A stretch of DNA of 12,232 nt, taken from positions 1 to 12,232 of the forward strand of contig USSL01000031.1 in the NCBI GenBank assembly GCA_900557175.1, in the 5' to 3' direction. Shown here piece by piece: positions 1 through 6,550 of this stretch. Position 1 is the stretch's first letter; every line of letters starts with the position of its first letter. A model generated the notes under the pieces. That model saw only the letters and a list, made by a program, of their open reading frames with translations. It was not told the origin of the DNA and made no database searches. The stretch comes from an uncultured Eubacteriales bacterium (lineage in GTDB: Bacteria; Bacillota; Clostridia; Lachnospirales; Lachnospiraceae). Both the position numbers and the translations under genes were made by a program.

Positions 1-1
1 G

Positions 2-205
2 AACATTTTCGGAACTTTTTATACGTCGAAAATTAAGCCGGCAGATGCAAGAAAAGGTATCGGTCTCGGACTTACCATATGTGAGTCGATCATTAAAGCC
101 CACGGCGGCCGTATATGGGCAAAAAACCGCAGTGACCGAAGCGGCGCGGTCTTTACTTTTACATTGCCGCTTGTACAGGTGAAGGAGGGAAAGGGCAGTG
201 AGTGA
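2..205 (+). CDS. kdpD: Sensor histidine kinase, KdpD-like, C-terminal fragment (partial at 5' end)
   Basis: Only the last 67 codons are present; the gene enters from outside the window and is open to base 2. The fragment is the end of an HATPase_c domain: an F-box-like FGTFY segment at residues 4-8 of the visible part, then the ATP-lid glycine motif GIGLGL, then TICESIIKAHGG and a final beta-strand ending in FTFTLPL. The GLGLxIC...I(V/I)xAHGG wording is typical of KdpD, but the diagnostic N-terminal KdpD and Usp domains are outside the window. The kinase would autophosphorylate on a histidine and pass phosphate to the regulator encoded next. Its stop codon overlaps the GTG start of that regulator by 8 bases, so the two are translationally coupled. 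KdpD controls potassium uptake in known systems; no kdpFABC or other potassium transporter is visible here, so that role is inferred. Confidence 0.85.
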   Translation, partial: NIFGTFYTSKIKPADARKGIGLGLTICESIIKAHGGRIWAKNRSDRSGAVFTFTLPLVQVKEGKGSE

Positions 206-896
206 TTATCATGAGACAATTCTCGTTGTCGAGGACGATATACAAATTAGGAATTTTATCGTTTATGCGCTGAAAACAGAGGGATTTCGCTGTCTTACTG
301 CCGGAAATGCGGCAGGCGCCTTAAAAAAGCTTGTCAGTGAAAATGCAGATATGATGCTGCTTGATCTTGGGCTTCCCGATGCAGACGGCATGGACGTGAT
401 ACATCGGGTTCGGGAATGGTCGGAATTGCCGATTCTTGTAGTATCGGCAAGAGATCAGGATAAAGAAAAGGCTTTGGCCCTTGACGCAGGGGCAGACGAC
501 TATCTGACAAAGCCGTTTTCGGCAACAGAGCTTTTGGCGCGCATACGTGTGGCGCTCAGGCATCTTTATCGGACGGGAACGCCGAAACTTCAGCCGGTAT
601 ACAGTGTGGGCGGTCTTGTTCTCGATATAGAAAAGCATCAGGCTTCTTTAGATGGGAAAGCGCTGCATTTGACGCCGATGGAGTTTAATCTGATGGTGCT
701 GTTTATGAAAAATCCGGGCAAAGTGCTGACAAGCGCCTATATTATCCGGGAAGTGTGGGGAGCTGACTATGGCACAGATACACAGGCGCTGCGCGCCCTA
801 ATGGCAGGGCTCCGCCGAAAAATTGAGAAACAGCCGGCAAAACCACGGTATCTTATGACGGAGGTCGGCGTTGGCTACCGGATGGCAGATGAATAA
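198..896 (+). CDS. kdpE: Response regulator, OmpR/PhoB family, KdpE-like
   Basis: A 232-residue DNA-binding response regulator of normal family length. The receiver domain spans about residues 7-122: acidic pair D13/D14, phosphoacceptor D56 in the LLDLGLPDADG segment, switch residue S83, and K105 in the YLTKPF motif. A winged-helix effector domain covers about residues 135-230, with the recognition-helix region LRALMAGLRRKIE and the C-terminal VGVGYRM hairpin. The wording DLGLPDxDG...WSxLPI...SAR...ALDAGADDYLTKPF is KdpE-like. The start is GTG at 198, with AAGGAGG at 182-188 nine bases upstream; no in-frame ATG fits. It overlaps the kinase gene and is presumably phosphorylated by it. A likely target is the repeat array just after this gene (903-953). 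Assignment to potassium control is by family similarity only. Confidence 0.9.
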   Translation: MSDYHETILVVEDDIQIRNFIVYALKTEGFRCLTAGNAAGALKKLVSENADMMLLDLGLPDADGMDVIHRVREWSELPILVVSARDQDKEKALALDAGADDYLTKPFSATELLARIRVALRHLYRTGTPKLQPVYSVGGLVLDIEKHQASLDGKALHLTPMEFNLMVLFMKNPGKVLTSAYIIREVWGADYGTDTQALRALMAGLRRKIEKQPAKPRYLMTEVGVGYRMADE

Positions 897-902
897 CCGG
901 AC

Positions 903-953
903 ATTCTCACACAATTCTCACACGAAACACATAGATCTCACACACGGCTCACA
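903..953 (+). promoter_or_regulatory. Four phased direct repeats (CTCACA), putative OmpR/PhoB-class activator site
   Basis: CTCACA occurs at 906-911, 917-922, 937-942 and 948-953. The first three are extended to TCTCACAC, and the first two to ATTCTCACAC. Start-to-start distances are 11, 20 and 11 bp, so all copies face the same side of the helix. Two 11-bp tandem pairs are the standard footprint of OmpR/PhoB-type regulators. The last copy ends 10 bases before a TATACT -10 box (964-969), and no good -35 box is present. This is the arrangement of activator-dependent pho-type promoters. Both flanking regulators belong to this class, so one of them is the likely ligand (inference). Confidence 0.6.
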
Positions 954-963
954 GCTTAAGCAT

Positions 964-969
964 TATACT
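964..969 (+). promoter_or_regulatory. -10 box of the TPR gene promoter
   Basis: TATACT matches five of six bases of the sigma-A -10 consensus. The expected -35 position (about 941-946, CACACG) is poor, which fits dependence on an activator bound at the CTCACA repeats. Transcription would begin near 976 and leave a leader of about 50 bases before the TPR gene. Confidence 0.5.
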
Positions 970-1027
970 TAGAATCAGAAAGAGAAAATCAAATTGATGT
1001 TTATTCGATTAAGAGGAGATGTTTAAG

Positions 1028-1387
1028 ATGACGAGTATAGATAATGAGACAAAGGTAACTTTATATGAGTTCAGTAAAAAGATTAAAAAAATGGCAGAAA
1101 GCGGCCATTGCGAGGACGCTGTATTTCTTATAAGACAGAAAATGGCTCAGTTTCCGGATGCGCCGGAGCCGCACAATCTTTACGGTATTATTTTAGAAAA
1201 GCAAAGAGATACTGTCGGCGCAATGAAACATTTCAGAGCGGCATGGGCGCTTGAACCGTCTTACGCACCGGCAAGACAAAATATGGACAGATTTGGTTCT
1301 TTTGAAAATGATTTGAAGCCGGCCTACAGCGAGGATGACTGCGGTACGCAAAAACAGAAAAAACGCTGGTTTAGAAATGCAGGCTGA
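1028..1387 (+). CDS. Small cytoplasmic TPR-repeat protein of unknown function
   Basis: A 119-residue protein with no signal peptide or membrane segment. Residues from about 26 to 93 look like one and a half to two tetratricopeptide units. The best is PHNLYGIILEKQRDTVGAMK followed by HFRAAWALEPSY, which keeps the small/aromatic pattern (LYG...A...F..A..L.P). The tail is polar and basic with one CGT segment. TPRs mediate protein-protein contact, so the protein may be an adaptor or modulator; its partner is unknown. I place the start at ATG 1028 because GGAG at 1014-1017 is 10 bases upstream. The in-frame ATG at 1019 would sit against that site. It lies between two KdpE-like regulators, behind a putative activator-dependent promoter, so it is likely a target and perhaps a component of that signalling system. 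Confidence 0.8.
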   Translation: MTSIDNETKVTLYEFSKKIKKMAESGHCEDAVFLIRQKMAQFPDAPEPHNLYGIILEKQRDTVGAMKHFRAAWALEPSYAPARQNMDRFGSFENDLKPAYSEDDCGTQKQKKRWFRNAG

Positions 1388-1396
1388 GCAATAGAC

Positions 1397-1424
1397 TTGA
1401 TGTGTTTCGCGTAAAGTGATAATG
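1397..1424 (+). promoter_or_regulatory. Possible promoter for the second response regulator
   Basis: TTGATG at 1397-1402 and GATAAT at 1419-1424 are separated by 16 bp in the 76-base gap after the TPR gene. Both hexamers are near consensus. There is no clear terminator between the TPR gene and this point, so readthrough from the upstream promoter is also possible. Confidence 0.35.
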
Positions 1425-1463
1425 TATATAGGTAAGATATTTGGCTTAAAGGAGAAATTTTAT

Positions 1464-2165
1464 ATGAATCATGAAGCTATACTTGTGATTGAGGACGATT
1501 ATGCCATACGAAATCTTATCACAACTACTTTAGAAACAAATCAGTATAAATTTAAGACAGCGACAACAGGCGCTCAGGCGATGACGGAGGCCGTGTCAAA
1601 GCACTATGATGTGATTCTTTTAGACTTGGGACTGCCTGATATGGATGGCGTCGATATTATTAAGAAGGTGCGTTCGTGGTCGAATGTACCGATTATTGTT
1701 GTCAGTGCCCGGACGGAGGATAAGGATAAGATTGACGCCTTAGACGCCGGGGCCGATGATTATCTGACAAAACCATTCAGTGTGGATGAGCTTTTGGCAA
1801 GGCTTCGTGTGGCTATACGCCGGGCGGGCTATTACCGGGAGGCGGACAGAGAAGAAAAGAAAGTTTTTGAAAACGGCGATTTGAAAATAGATTACGTGTC
1901 CGGCTGTGCTTATATGAACGGTGAGGAGATGCATTTGACGCCTATTGAATATAAGCTTTTATGTCTTTTTTCCCAAAATGTCGGTCGTGTGCTGACACAT
2001 CAGTTTATTTTGAAGGAGATATGGAACAGTCCGTTGGAGAGTGATATTACATCACTGCGCGTTTTTATGGCGACGCTTCGGAAGAAAATTGAAAAAAATC
2101 CGGCAAAGCCAAAGTATATACAGACGCATGTCGGTATCGGCTACAGGATGTTAAAAGTTGAATGA
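1464..2165 (+). CDS. Second OmpR/PhoB-family response regulator, KdpE-like, without adjacent kinase
   Basis: A 233-residue regulator with an intact receiver (about residues 4-120): acidic pair D11/D12, phosphoacceptor D54 in LLDLGLPDMDG, S81, and K103 in YLTKPF. A winged-helix domain follows (about 135-232), with LRVFMATLRKKIE as recognition-helix region and a terminal VGIGYRM. It resembles the regulator at 198-896 along its whole length, including the WSxxPI, ALDAGADDYLTKPFS and HLTPxE segments, so the pair looks like a duplication. The start is ATG 1464 because AAAGGAG at 1448-1454 is correctly spaced; an in-frame ATG at 1416 lacks such a site. No kinase gene follows. It may share the KdpD-like kinase, or respond to another one elsewhere (inference). 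Confidence 0.9.
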   Translation: MNHEAILVIEDDYAIRNLITTTLETNQYKFKTATTGAQAMTEAVSKHYDVILLDLGLPDMDGVDIIKKVRSWSNVPIIVVSARTEDKDKIDALDAGADDYLTKPFSVDELLARLRVAIRRAGYYREADREEKKVFENGDLKIDYVSGCAYMNGEEMHLTPIEYKLLCLFSQNVGRVLTHQFILKEIWNSPLESDITSLRVFMATLRKKIEKNPAKPKYIQTHVGIGYRMLKVE

Positions 2166-2232
2166 ATACTTCACGCATATTTTCCGCACAATAGATAGGA
2201 GAAAATGTCTATTAGTGATGGAGTGATAAATA

Positions 2233-3282
2233 ATGACGGCAGAGGGAAGAAAAAAATTAATATGGCTGTTTAAGACGGCATTTGTGACGGCAGGAGTTTA
2301 TATTTTTTTAAAGTATGCGCTCTCTGCCGTCATGCCGTTTGTGATCGCTTATGCTCTGTACCGGCTTTTAGAGCCTGCAGTGCTTTTTTTATACAGGAAA
2401 TTAAAAATTCCGGCAGGTATCAGCGCGACAGTGCTTGTGACTGCTGTATTCATGGCACTTGCCGGTCTGTCGGCTGCTTTTTTTAAATATGTGCTTGGCC
2501 GGATACAAAATCTTTTTGCAAATGCGGATAGGATTTTGGCGGTTGTTTCAGGTGTTTTTGACAGTTTGTTCGACGGTCTTAGCGGTCTGCTCGGATGCGA
2601 AAGCAGCGCTGTTTCGGATAAATTGTCGATGTTTTTGAGACAGATGGCACATGGATTTTCGGATAATTTTTATATGATTATGAAAGAACATGCTGTTCCG
2701 GCGGCAGGAAAGGTTGTGACTTTGTTTGTCATAGTGACTATTGGCGCTGTTTCGGCGGCTCTGCTAATAAAAAATAAAAAGGTCATTGACGGTGATATAA
2801 GGCGCAGTGAGTTTTTCTTTGAAATTTCAGAGATTACGGCGCGCATCGCGGAAACTGTCGGCTGCTTTTTTAAGGCACAGGGCATTATCATCAGTATTGT
2901 CGTTGTCATCTGTACTGTCGGCTTAAAGCTTTCGGGGACAGGCTATGCCTTACTTATTGGTCTTAGTATTGCTCTTTTAGATGCTCTGCCGGTCATTGGC
3001 AGCGGCACAATTTTAGTACCGTGGATTGTTATTGATTTTTTTATGGGCAATTACAGACATGGTATTGCGCTTTTAGTGATTTACGGTCTCTGTGCTGTTG
3101 TCAGGGAGGTACTGGAGGCGCGGCTGATGGGCAGCCGTCTTGGTATTAATGAGTTTTACATGATGGCGGTCACCTTTATCGGAATGAAGCTTTTTGGTAT
3201 CAGCGGTATTATACTCGGACCTGTCGGACTGATTCTTATTCTTGAAATTCTGTCTCAGCTGAAAAAAAGATACAATTTATGA
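2233..3282 (+). CDS. ytvI: AI-2E-family membrane protein, YtvI-like
   Basis: A 349-residue polytopic membrane protein of usual family length. Hydrophobic segments lie at about residues 12-45 (probably two helices), 62-86, 159-180, 215-231, 236-270, 277-292 and 308-340. The C-terminal half carries the family signature: the ALLDALPVIGSGTI segment (247-260), then VREVLEARLMGSRLGIN (290-306) and MKLFGISGIILGPVGLI. Bacillus YtvI is annotated as a sporulation membrane protein, and relatives include putative AI-2 exporters and cation or proton antiporters; the transported substrate is not evident. TGGAG at 2219-2223 is nine bases before the ATG. It lies 67 bases after the second regulator in the same direction, so co-transcription is possible. 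No intrinsic terminator is visible after it. Confidence 0.85.
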   Translation: MTAEGRKKLIWLFKTAFVTAGVYIFLKYALSAVMPFVIAYALYRLLEPAVLFLYRKLKIPAGISATVLVTAVFMALAGLSAAFFKYVLGRIQNLFANADRILAVVSGVFDSLFDGLSGLLGCESSAVSDKLSMFLRQMAHGFSDNFYMIMKEHAVPAAGKVVTLFVIVTIGAVSAALLIKNKKVIDGDIRRSEFFFEISEITARIAETVGCFFKAQGIIISIVVVICTVGLKLSGTGYALLIGLSIALLDALPVIGSGTILVPWIVIDFFMGNYRHGIALLVIYGLCAVVREVLEARLMGSRLGINEFYMMAVTFIGMKLFGISGIILGPVGLILILEILSQLKKRYNL

Positions 3283-3307
3283 AAAATATAAAAAAATTTG
3301 GCTATTG

Positions 3308-3336
3308 TTGACAAAATTTGATATTTTACTTATACT
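3308..3336 (+). promoter_or_regulatory. Strong sigma-A-type promoter of the mod operon
   Basis: A perfect TTGACA (3308-3313), a 17-bp spacer, and TATACT (3331-3336). Transcription would start near 3343, inside the first copy of the TCGTAATG repeat. The spacer is AT-rich. Confidence 0.85.
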
Positions 3337-3340
3337 TTAG

Positions 3341-3367
3341 TCGTAATGATAATTTTTTCTCGTAATG
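3341..3367 (+). repeat. 8-bp direct repeat TCGTAATG, candidate operator for the mod operon
   Basis: TCGTAATG occurs at 3341-3348 and 3360-3367, 19 bp apart and thus close to two helical turns. The copies sit over and just after the predicted start site, where a bound protein would block transcription. The half-site loosely recalls the CGTTATAT core of ModE sites, but ModE sites are inverted repeats whereas these are direct. The regulator is unknown. Confidence 0.4.
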
Positions 3368-3389
3368 CAAAAATATTGGAGGCGATTGA

Positions 3390-4283
3390 ATGAAGAAGGG
3401 AAAGTTTTTTAAGGTGTTTACAATGATGACAGCAGGGGTGCTGCTTTTGACAGGCTGCGGCGGACAGACAGCAGGTGAGACAGAGAATAGGCAGTCAGAG
3501 ACGGGAACGGAAGGCGGACAGAACAAAGACGGCGGGACAGAGCTTAATGTTTTTATTGCGGCGAGTCTTTCAGGGGTGATGGAGGAGGTCGCAGCAGCGT
3601 ATAATGCAGATCATCCGAATGTAAAAATTAATTTTAATGCAGACAGTTCAGGCACATTGATGACGCAGATTCAGGAAGGCTTTGAGTGCGATATCTTTTT
3701 CTCCGCCGCACAAAAACAGATGAATGAGCTTGAAAAAGACGGCCTTATTGTGGAGGGTACGAGAAAGGATGTTGTCAACAATCAAGTATGTGTTGTGACA
3801 TATAAGGGCAGCGGCTCAAAAGTGACAGGGCTTGCCGATATCGGTGAAGCCGAAAGCATTGCGCTTGCAGACGGCAGTGTGCCTGTCGGAAAATATACGC
3901 GGGAGGCAATGGCAGCCAGCGGTATGCTGCCGGAAACGGAAGATGTCTCAAAAATTACGACACAGGAAATTTCAGAGGCGCTGGGCGGCGTGGAAATCAG
4001 TGAGCAGGGCAATGTGAGCAAGGTACGCACGGCAGTGATTGAGGGTTCATGTGAGGTCGGCACAGTTTATTATTCTGATACATATGGTTTTGAGGAAGAT
4101 TTGGAAATTATTGAAAAAGTCAGTTATGATTTAACAGGCAACGTCATTTATCCGGTATGCCGCATTAAAAATGACAATGCCGATGATGCAAAAAATAAGG
4201 CTGCCGATGAATTTTATCAATTTATAATTTCAGATGAAGCAAAGGCAATTTTCGATAAATATTTGTTTGATACGAATGTGTGA
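3390..4283 (+). CDS. modA: Molybdate/tungstate ABC transporter substrate-binding lipoprotein
   Basis: A 297-residue precursor. A lipoprotein signal peptide with lipobox LTGC gives an acylated Cys23, and a polar linker follows (about 24-50, rich in G, E, T and Q). The ModA fold begins at ELNVFIAASLSGVMEEVA (51-68). Oxyanion-contacting segments typical of ModA are visible: AASL (57-60), DSSG (85-88), the FSAAQKQM segment, VPVGKY and EVGTVYYSD. The protein is anchored outside the membrane and delivers molybdate or tungstate to ModBC. GGAGG at about 3378-3382 precedes the ATG. It is the first gene of a modA-modB-modC operon with a strong promoter and a direct repeat upstream. Molybdate and tungstate cannot be told apart from sequence alone. 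Confidence 0.95.
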   Translation: MKKGKFFKVFTMMTAGVLLLTGCGGQTAGETENRQSETGTEGGQNKDGGTELNVFIAASLSGVMEEVAAAYNADHPNVKINFNADSSGTLMTQIQEGFECDIFFSAAQKQMNELEKDGLIVEGTRKDVVNNQVCVVTYKGSGSKVTGLADIGEAESIALADGSVPVGKYTREAMAASGMLPETEDVSKITTQEISEALGGVEISEQGNVSKVRTAVIEGSCEVGTVYYSDTYGFEEDLEIIEKVSYDLTGNVIYPVCRIKNDNADDAKNKAADEFYQFIISDEAKAIFDKYLFDTNV

Positions 4284-4293
4284 GGCGAAACAT

Positions 4294-4983
4294 ATGGACT
4301 TTGTACAGTGGCTGCGGACTCTTGACTGGAGTCCGCTGTTTATTTCATTAAAGACAGGCGTTATTGCCGTTATTATCTCATTTTTTCTCGGAATTTTTGC
4401 GGCATGGAAGACAGTGCAGAAAAAAGGCGGTGCAAGGGCAGTGCTGGATGGTATTCTGACGCTGCCGATGGTATTGCCGCCGACGGCGTCAGGCTTTTTT
4501 CTTCTGATGATTTTCAGCCGTCGGCGTCTTGTCGGCGAATTTTTAGATACAACCTTTGATGTGCGTGTTGTGCAAAGCTTTATTGGCTGTGTTATCGCGG
4601 CTGTTGTTATTGCGTTTCCGCTCATGTACCGCAATGCCCGGGCGGCTTTTGAGCAGACCGACAAAAATCTTGTTTATGCCGGACAGACGCTGGGAATGAA
4701 AAATTGGGAAATATTTTGGAAGGTTGTTGTTCCGGCTGCAAAGCCGGGGCTTTTATCGGGCACGGTGCTGACTTTTGCCAGAGCTATGGGTGAATATGGC
4801 GCCACATCTATGCTTGCCGGAAATATTCCGGGCAAAACAGGGACAGTTTCTCAAAAAATCGCAATGGTTATTCAGGACGGCGATTATATGACGGCAGGTT
4901 TTTGGACGATTGTTGTCGTTGTGATTGCCTTTATTGCCATTGCCCTTATGAATTTATTGTCCGGCGGCCGCAGGCGCAGATAG
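4294..4983 (+). CDS. modB: Molybdate ABC transporter permease
   Basis: A 229-residue inner-membrane permease, the normal ModB length. About five transmembrane helices are seen: roughly residues 20-38, 52-74, 93-112, 150-168 and 202-222. The cytoplasmic EAA-type coupling loop is at about 129-151 (YAGQTLGMKNWEIFWK onward) and the ModB-typical ARAMGEYGATSMLAGN segment at 162-177. It pairs with the ModC ATPase and receives oxyanion from ModA. I place the start at ATG 4294, where TGAGGCG lies 7-13 bases upstream and the start is 10 bases after the modA stop. An upstream in-frame ATG lies inside modA and would only add a spurious extension. Confidence 0.95.
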   Translation: MDFVQWLRTLDWSPLFISLKTGVIAVIISFFLGIFAAWKTVQKKGGARAVLDGILTLPMVLPPTASGFFLLMIFSRRRLVGEFLDTTFDVRVVQSFIGCVIAAVVIAFPLMYRNARAAFEQTDKNLVYAGQTLGMKNWEIFWKVVVPAAKPGLLSGTVLTFARAMGEYGATSMLAGNIPGKTGTVSQKIAMVIQDGDYMTAGFWTIVVVVIAFIAIALMNLLSGGRRRR

Positions 4984-4992
4984 GAGGGCGAT

Positions 4993-6054
4993 ATGAGTCT
5001 TGAAGTAAAAATAAAAAAAAGTTTTAAAGATTTTGAGCTGAATACGGCATTTGTTTTTGAAGGCGAAAGCCTTGGTATTCTTGGTGCGTCGGGCTGCGGC
5101 AAAAGTATGACATTAAAGTGTATTGCCGGCATAGAAACACCGGATTCGGGCAGAATTGTCATGGACGGCCGCGTACTCTTTGATTCTGAAAAAAGAATTA
5201 ACCTTTCGCCGGGCGAGCGCCGAATTGGTTATCTATTTCAGAATTATGCGCTTTTTCCGACAATGACTGTCCTTAAAAATGTGGAAGCCGGTATCCGTGG
5301 AAAGAAGCAGGAGAAACGCCGGCAGGCGATGGAGGTTATTCAGATGATGGGCATTACAGACCTTATAGACCGCTATCCCGACCAGCTTTCCGGCGGACAG
5401 CAGCAGAGAGCGGCGCTTGCGCGTATGCTTGCGGCGAAGCCGGAAATGATATTATTGGATGAGCCGTTCTCGGCGCTTGATACTTATTTAAGAGATGCCC
5501 TTCAGCGTGAAATGAAAAATCTGCTCGCAAAATTTGACGGTCATGTTATCATGGTATCTCACAGCCGTGACGAGCTTTACAGGCTGTGCGGGGACATGGC
5601 GGTAATGGATCAGGGCAGGGTGCTTTGCACGGACAGAACAAAGGCTGTTTTTGATAATCCGAAATATGTTCAGGCGGCGCGGCTGACAGGCTGTAAAAAT
5701 ATATCGGAAATCGAGCGCACCGGCGATTATGAAATTTATGCGAAGAATTGGGGGCTTTACCTTAAAACGGCCTGCCCGGTGACGGACGAGATAACTCATG
5801 CCGGTATCAGAGCCCACCACTTCAGACCGGAAGAAACGGCGGCTGCGGTAAATACTTTTTCTGTAATTCATGAAGATACAGACGAATCGCCTTTTGAAAT
5901 TCATTATTTTATGAAAAACAGCGAGGCGCCTGAAAAACAGCCTGTATGGTGGAAGGTATCCAAAAATTCAGTCAATGAAGAACAGAAGGAACCGCTGCCA
6001 AAGTACTTATCTGTGCGGCCGGAGGATATTATGCTTTTAGCGTCGGGAAAATGA
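4993..6054 (+). CDS. modC: Molybdate ABC transporter ATP-binding protein
   Basis: A 353-residue ATPase whose N-terminal 230 residues form a complete ABC domain: Walker A GASGCGKS (31-38), Q-loop Q83 in YLFQNYALFPT, signature LSGGQ (132-136), Walker B MILLDE (152-157), D-loop SALD and switch H190. The remaining 120 residues are accessory and contain two similar strands, AGIRAHHFRPEE and LSVRPEDIMLL. These resemble OB/TOBE-type folds that can bind oxyanion and regulate transport, but the domain is diverged from a textbook Mop domain. It energises ModB. AGGAGGG at 4982-4988 overlaps the modB stop, and the start is 9 bases later, so the operon is tightly coupled. No terminator follows. Confidence 0.94.
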   Translation: MSLEVKIKKSFKDFELNTAFVFEGESLGILGASGCGKSMTLKCIAGIETPDSGRIVMDGRVLFDSEKRINLSPGERRIGYLFQNYALFPTMTVLKNVEAGIRGKKQEKRRQAMEVIQMMGITDLIDRYPDQLSGGQQQRAALARMLAAKPEMILLDEPFSALDTYLRDALQREMKNLLAKFDGHVIMVSHSRDELYRLCGDMAVMDQGRVLCTDRTKAVFDNPKYVQAARLTGCKNISEIERTGDYEIYAKNWGLYLKTACPVTDEITHAGIRAHHFRPEETAAAVNTFSVIHEDTDESPFEIHYFMKNSEAPEKQPVWWKVSKNSVNEEQKEPLPKYLSVRPEDIMLLASGK

Positions 6055-6062
6055 TTTCCAAA

Positions 6063-6077
6063 TGTGACAAAGTCACA
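6063..6077. promoter_or_regulatory. Perfect palindrome TGTGAC-AAA-GTCACA, putative Crp/Fnr-type operator
   Basis: Two perfect 6-bp half-sites are separated by three A bases. The outer TGTGA/TCACA motif is the Crp half-site, here with a 5-bp instead of the usual 6-bp spacer. The centre (6070) is about 40 bp upstream of the predicted trxA start (about 6110). That is the class II activator position, and no good -35 box is present. No T-run follows, so it is not a terminator for modC. The Crp/Fnr-family regulator encoded at 6539-7213 is the obvious candidate (inference). Confidence 0.6.
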
Positions 6078-6097
6078 GAATAAACTTAAAATATGGG

Positions 6098-6103
6098 TAT
6101 AAT
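6098..6103 (+). promoter_or_regulatory. -10 box of the trxA promoter
   Basis: A perfect TATAAT. The -35 region 17 bp upstream overlaps the end of the TGTGAC palindrome and reads ACAGAA, which is weak. This again suggests activation from the palindrome. Confidence 0.7.
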
Positions 6104-6153
6104 AAAATCATAAACAAAAACAAAGCAGATTTTAAATCTTAGGAGGTATAAAT

Positions 6154-6462
6154 ATGAGCGTTGTAAAATTAACATCAGCAAATTTTGAGCAGGAAGTTTT
6201 AAAGGCAGATAAGAAGGTTTTAATTGATTTTTATGCAGATTGGTGCGGTCCTTGCCGTATGCTTTCACCGGTTGTTGACGAGCTGGCAGAGGAGATGCCG
6301 GAAATTAAAGTGTGCAAAGTCAATGTCGATGATGAGCCTGAGCTTGCAATGCGCTATAAAGCGATGACAATCCCGATGCTCGTCGTTGTTGAAAATGGTC
6401 AGGTTGTCACAACTTCTGTCGGCGCAAAGCCAAAGGCAGCTGTAAAGAAGCTTTTAGACTAA
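6154..6462 (+). CDS. trxA: Thioredoxin
   Basis: A 102-residue cytoplasmic thioredoxin, close to the usual length. The redox motif WCGPC is at residues 30-34 (C31 and C34), in the context DFYADWCGPCRM. The cis-proline is P74 in MTIPML. A third cysteine (C54, in KVCKVNVDD) lies away from the active site. It reduces protein disulfides and is recycled by thioredoxin reductase, encoded downstream at 7324-8229. A strong AGGAGGT site (about 6141-6147) precedes the ATG. The 99-base gap after modC holds its own promoter and a palindromic operator, so it is probably transcribed separately, with possible readthrough from modABC. Confidence 0.96.
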   Translation: MSVVKLTSANFEQEVLKADKKVLIDFYADWCGPCRMLSPVVDELAEEMPEIKVCKVNVDDEPELAMRYKAMTIPMLVVVENGQVVTTSVGAKPKAAVKKLLD

Positions 6463-6465
6463 TAT

Positions 6466-6550
6466 AAAAAGCCTTAAAATGAGGCCGGTTGTGGAACTTA
6501 AAATACAAAAAGCAGAAGCTTGCAGGCGGCGCCGCCCTTTATAAAAGGGC
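6466..6550. terminator. Weak, possibly bidirectional terminator between convergent trxA and the regulator
   Basis: GCCCTTT-ATA-AAAGGGC (6534-6550) forms a 7-bp hairpin that includes the regulator's stop codon. It overlaps the palindrome GGCGGCGCCGCC (6525-6536). Read on the minus strand, a short GCCT/AGGC hairpin (6471-6485) is followed by five T (6470-6466), which is the best minus-strand candidate. No strong T-run follows on the plus strand. The two genes converge over only 76 bases. Confidence 0.4.

Noticed and set aside
1416..1463. N-terminal extension of the second response regulator from ATG 1416
   Set aside because: The added residues do not match the receiver domain, and the well-spaced AAAGGAG site supports ATG 1464.
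2190..2213. AATAGA/TCTATT inverted repeat with AGGAG in the loop, and a 22-codon ORF starting at 2205, before the YtvI-like gene
   Set aside because: The stem is only six AT-rich pairs. The YtvI start has its own ribosome site further on (2219-2223), and the small ORF's AGGAG is too close to its ATG and has no recognisable product.
5559..5567. A further TCTCACAG copy inside modC that resembles the 903-953 repeats
   Set aside because: It is a single copy within coding sequence (the VSHS switch region), without tandem partner or promoter.
6063..6077. Palindrome after modC as a possible modABC terminator
   Set aside because: The stem is 6 bp with a 3-base loop and is followed by GAATAAAC, with no T-run. 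Its position relative to the trxA -10 box fits an operator better.
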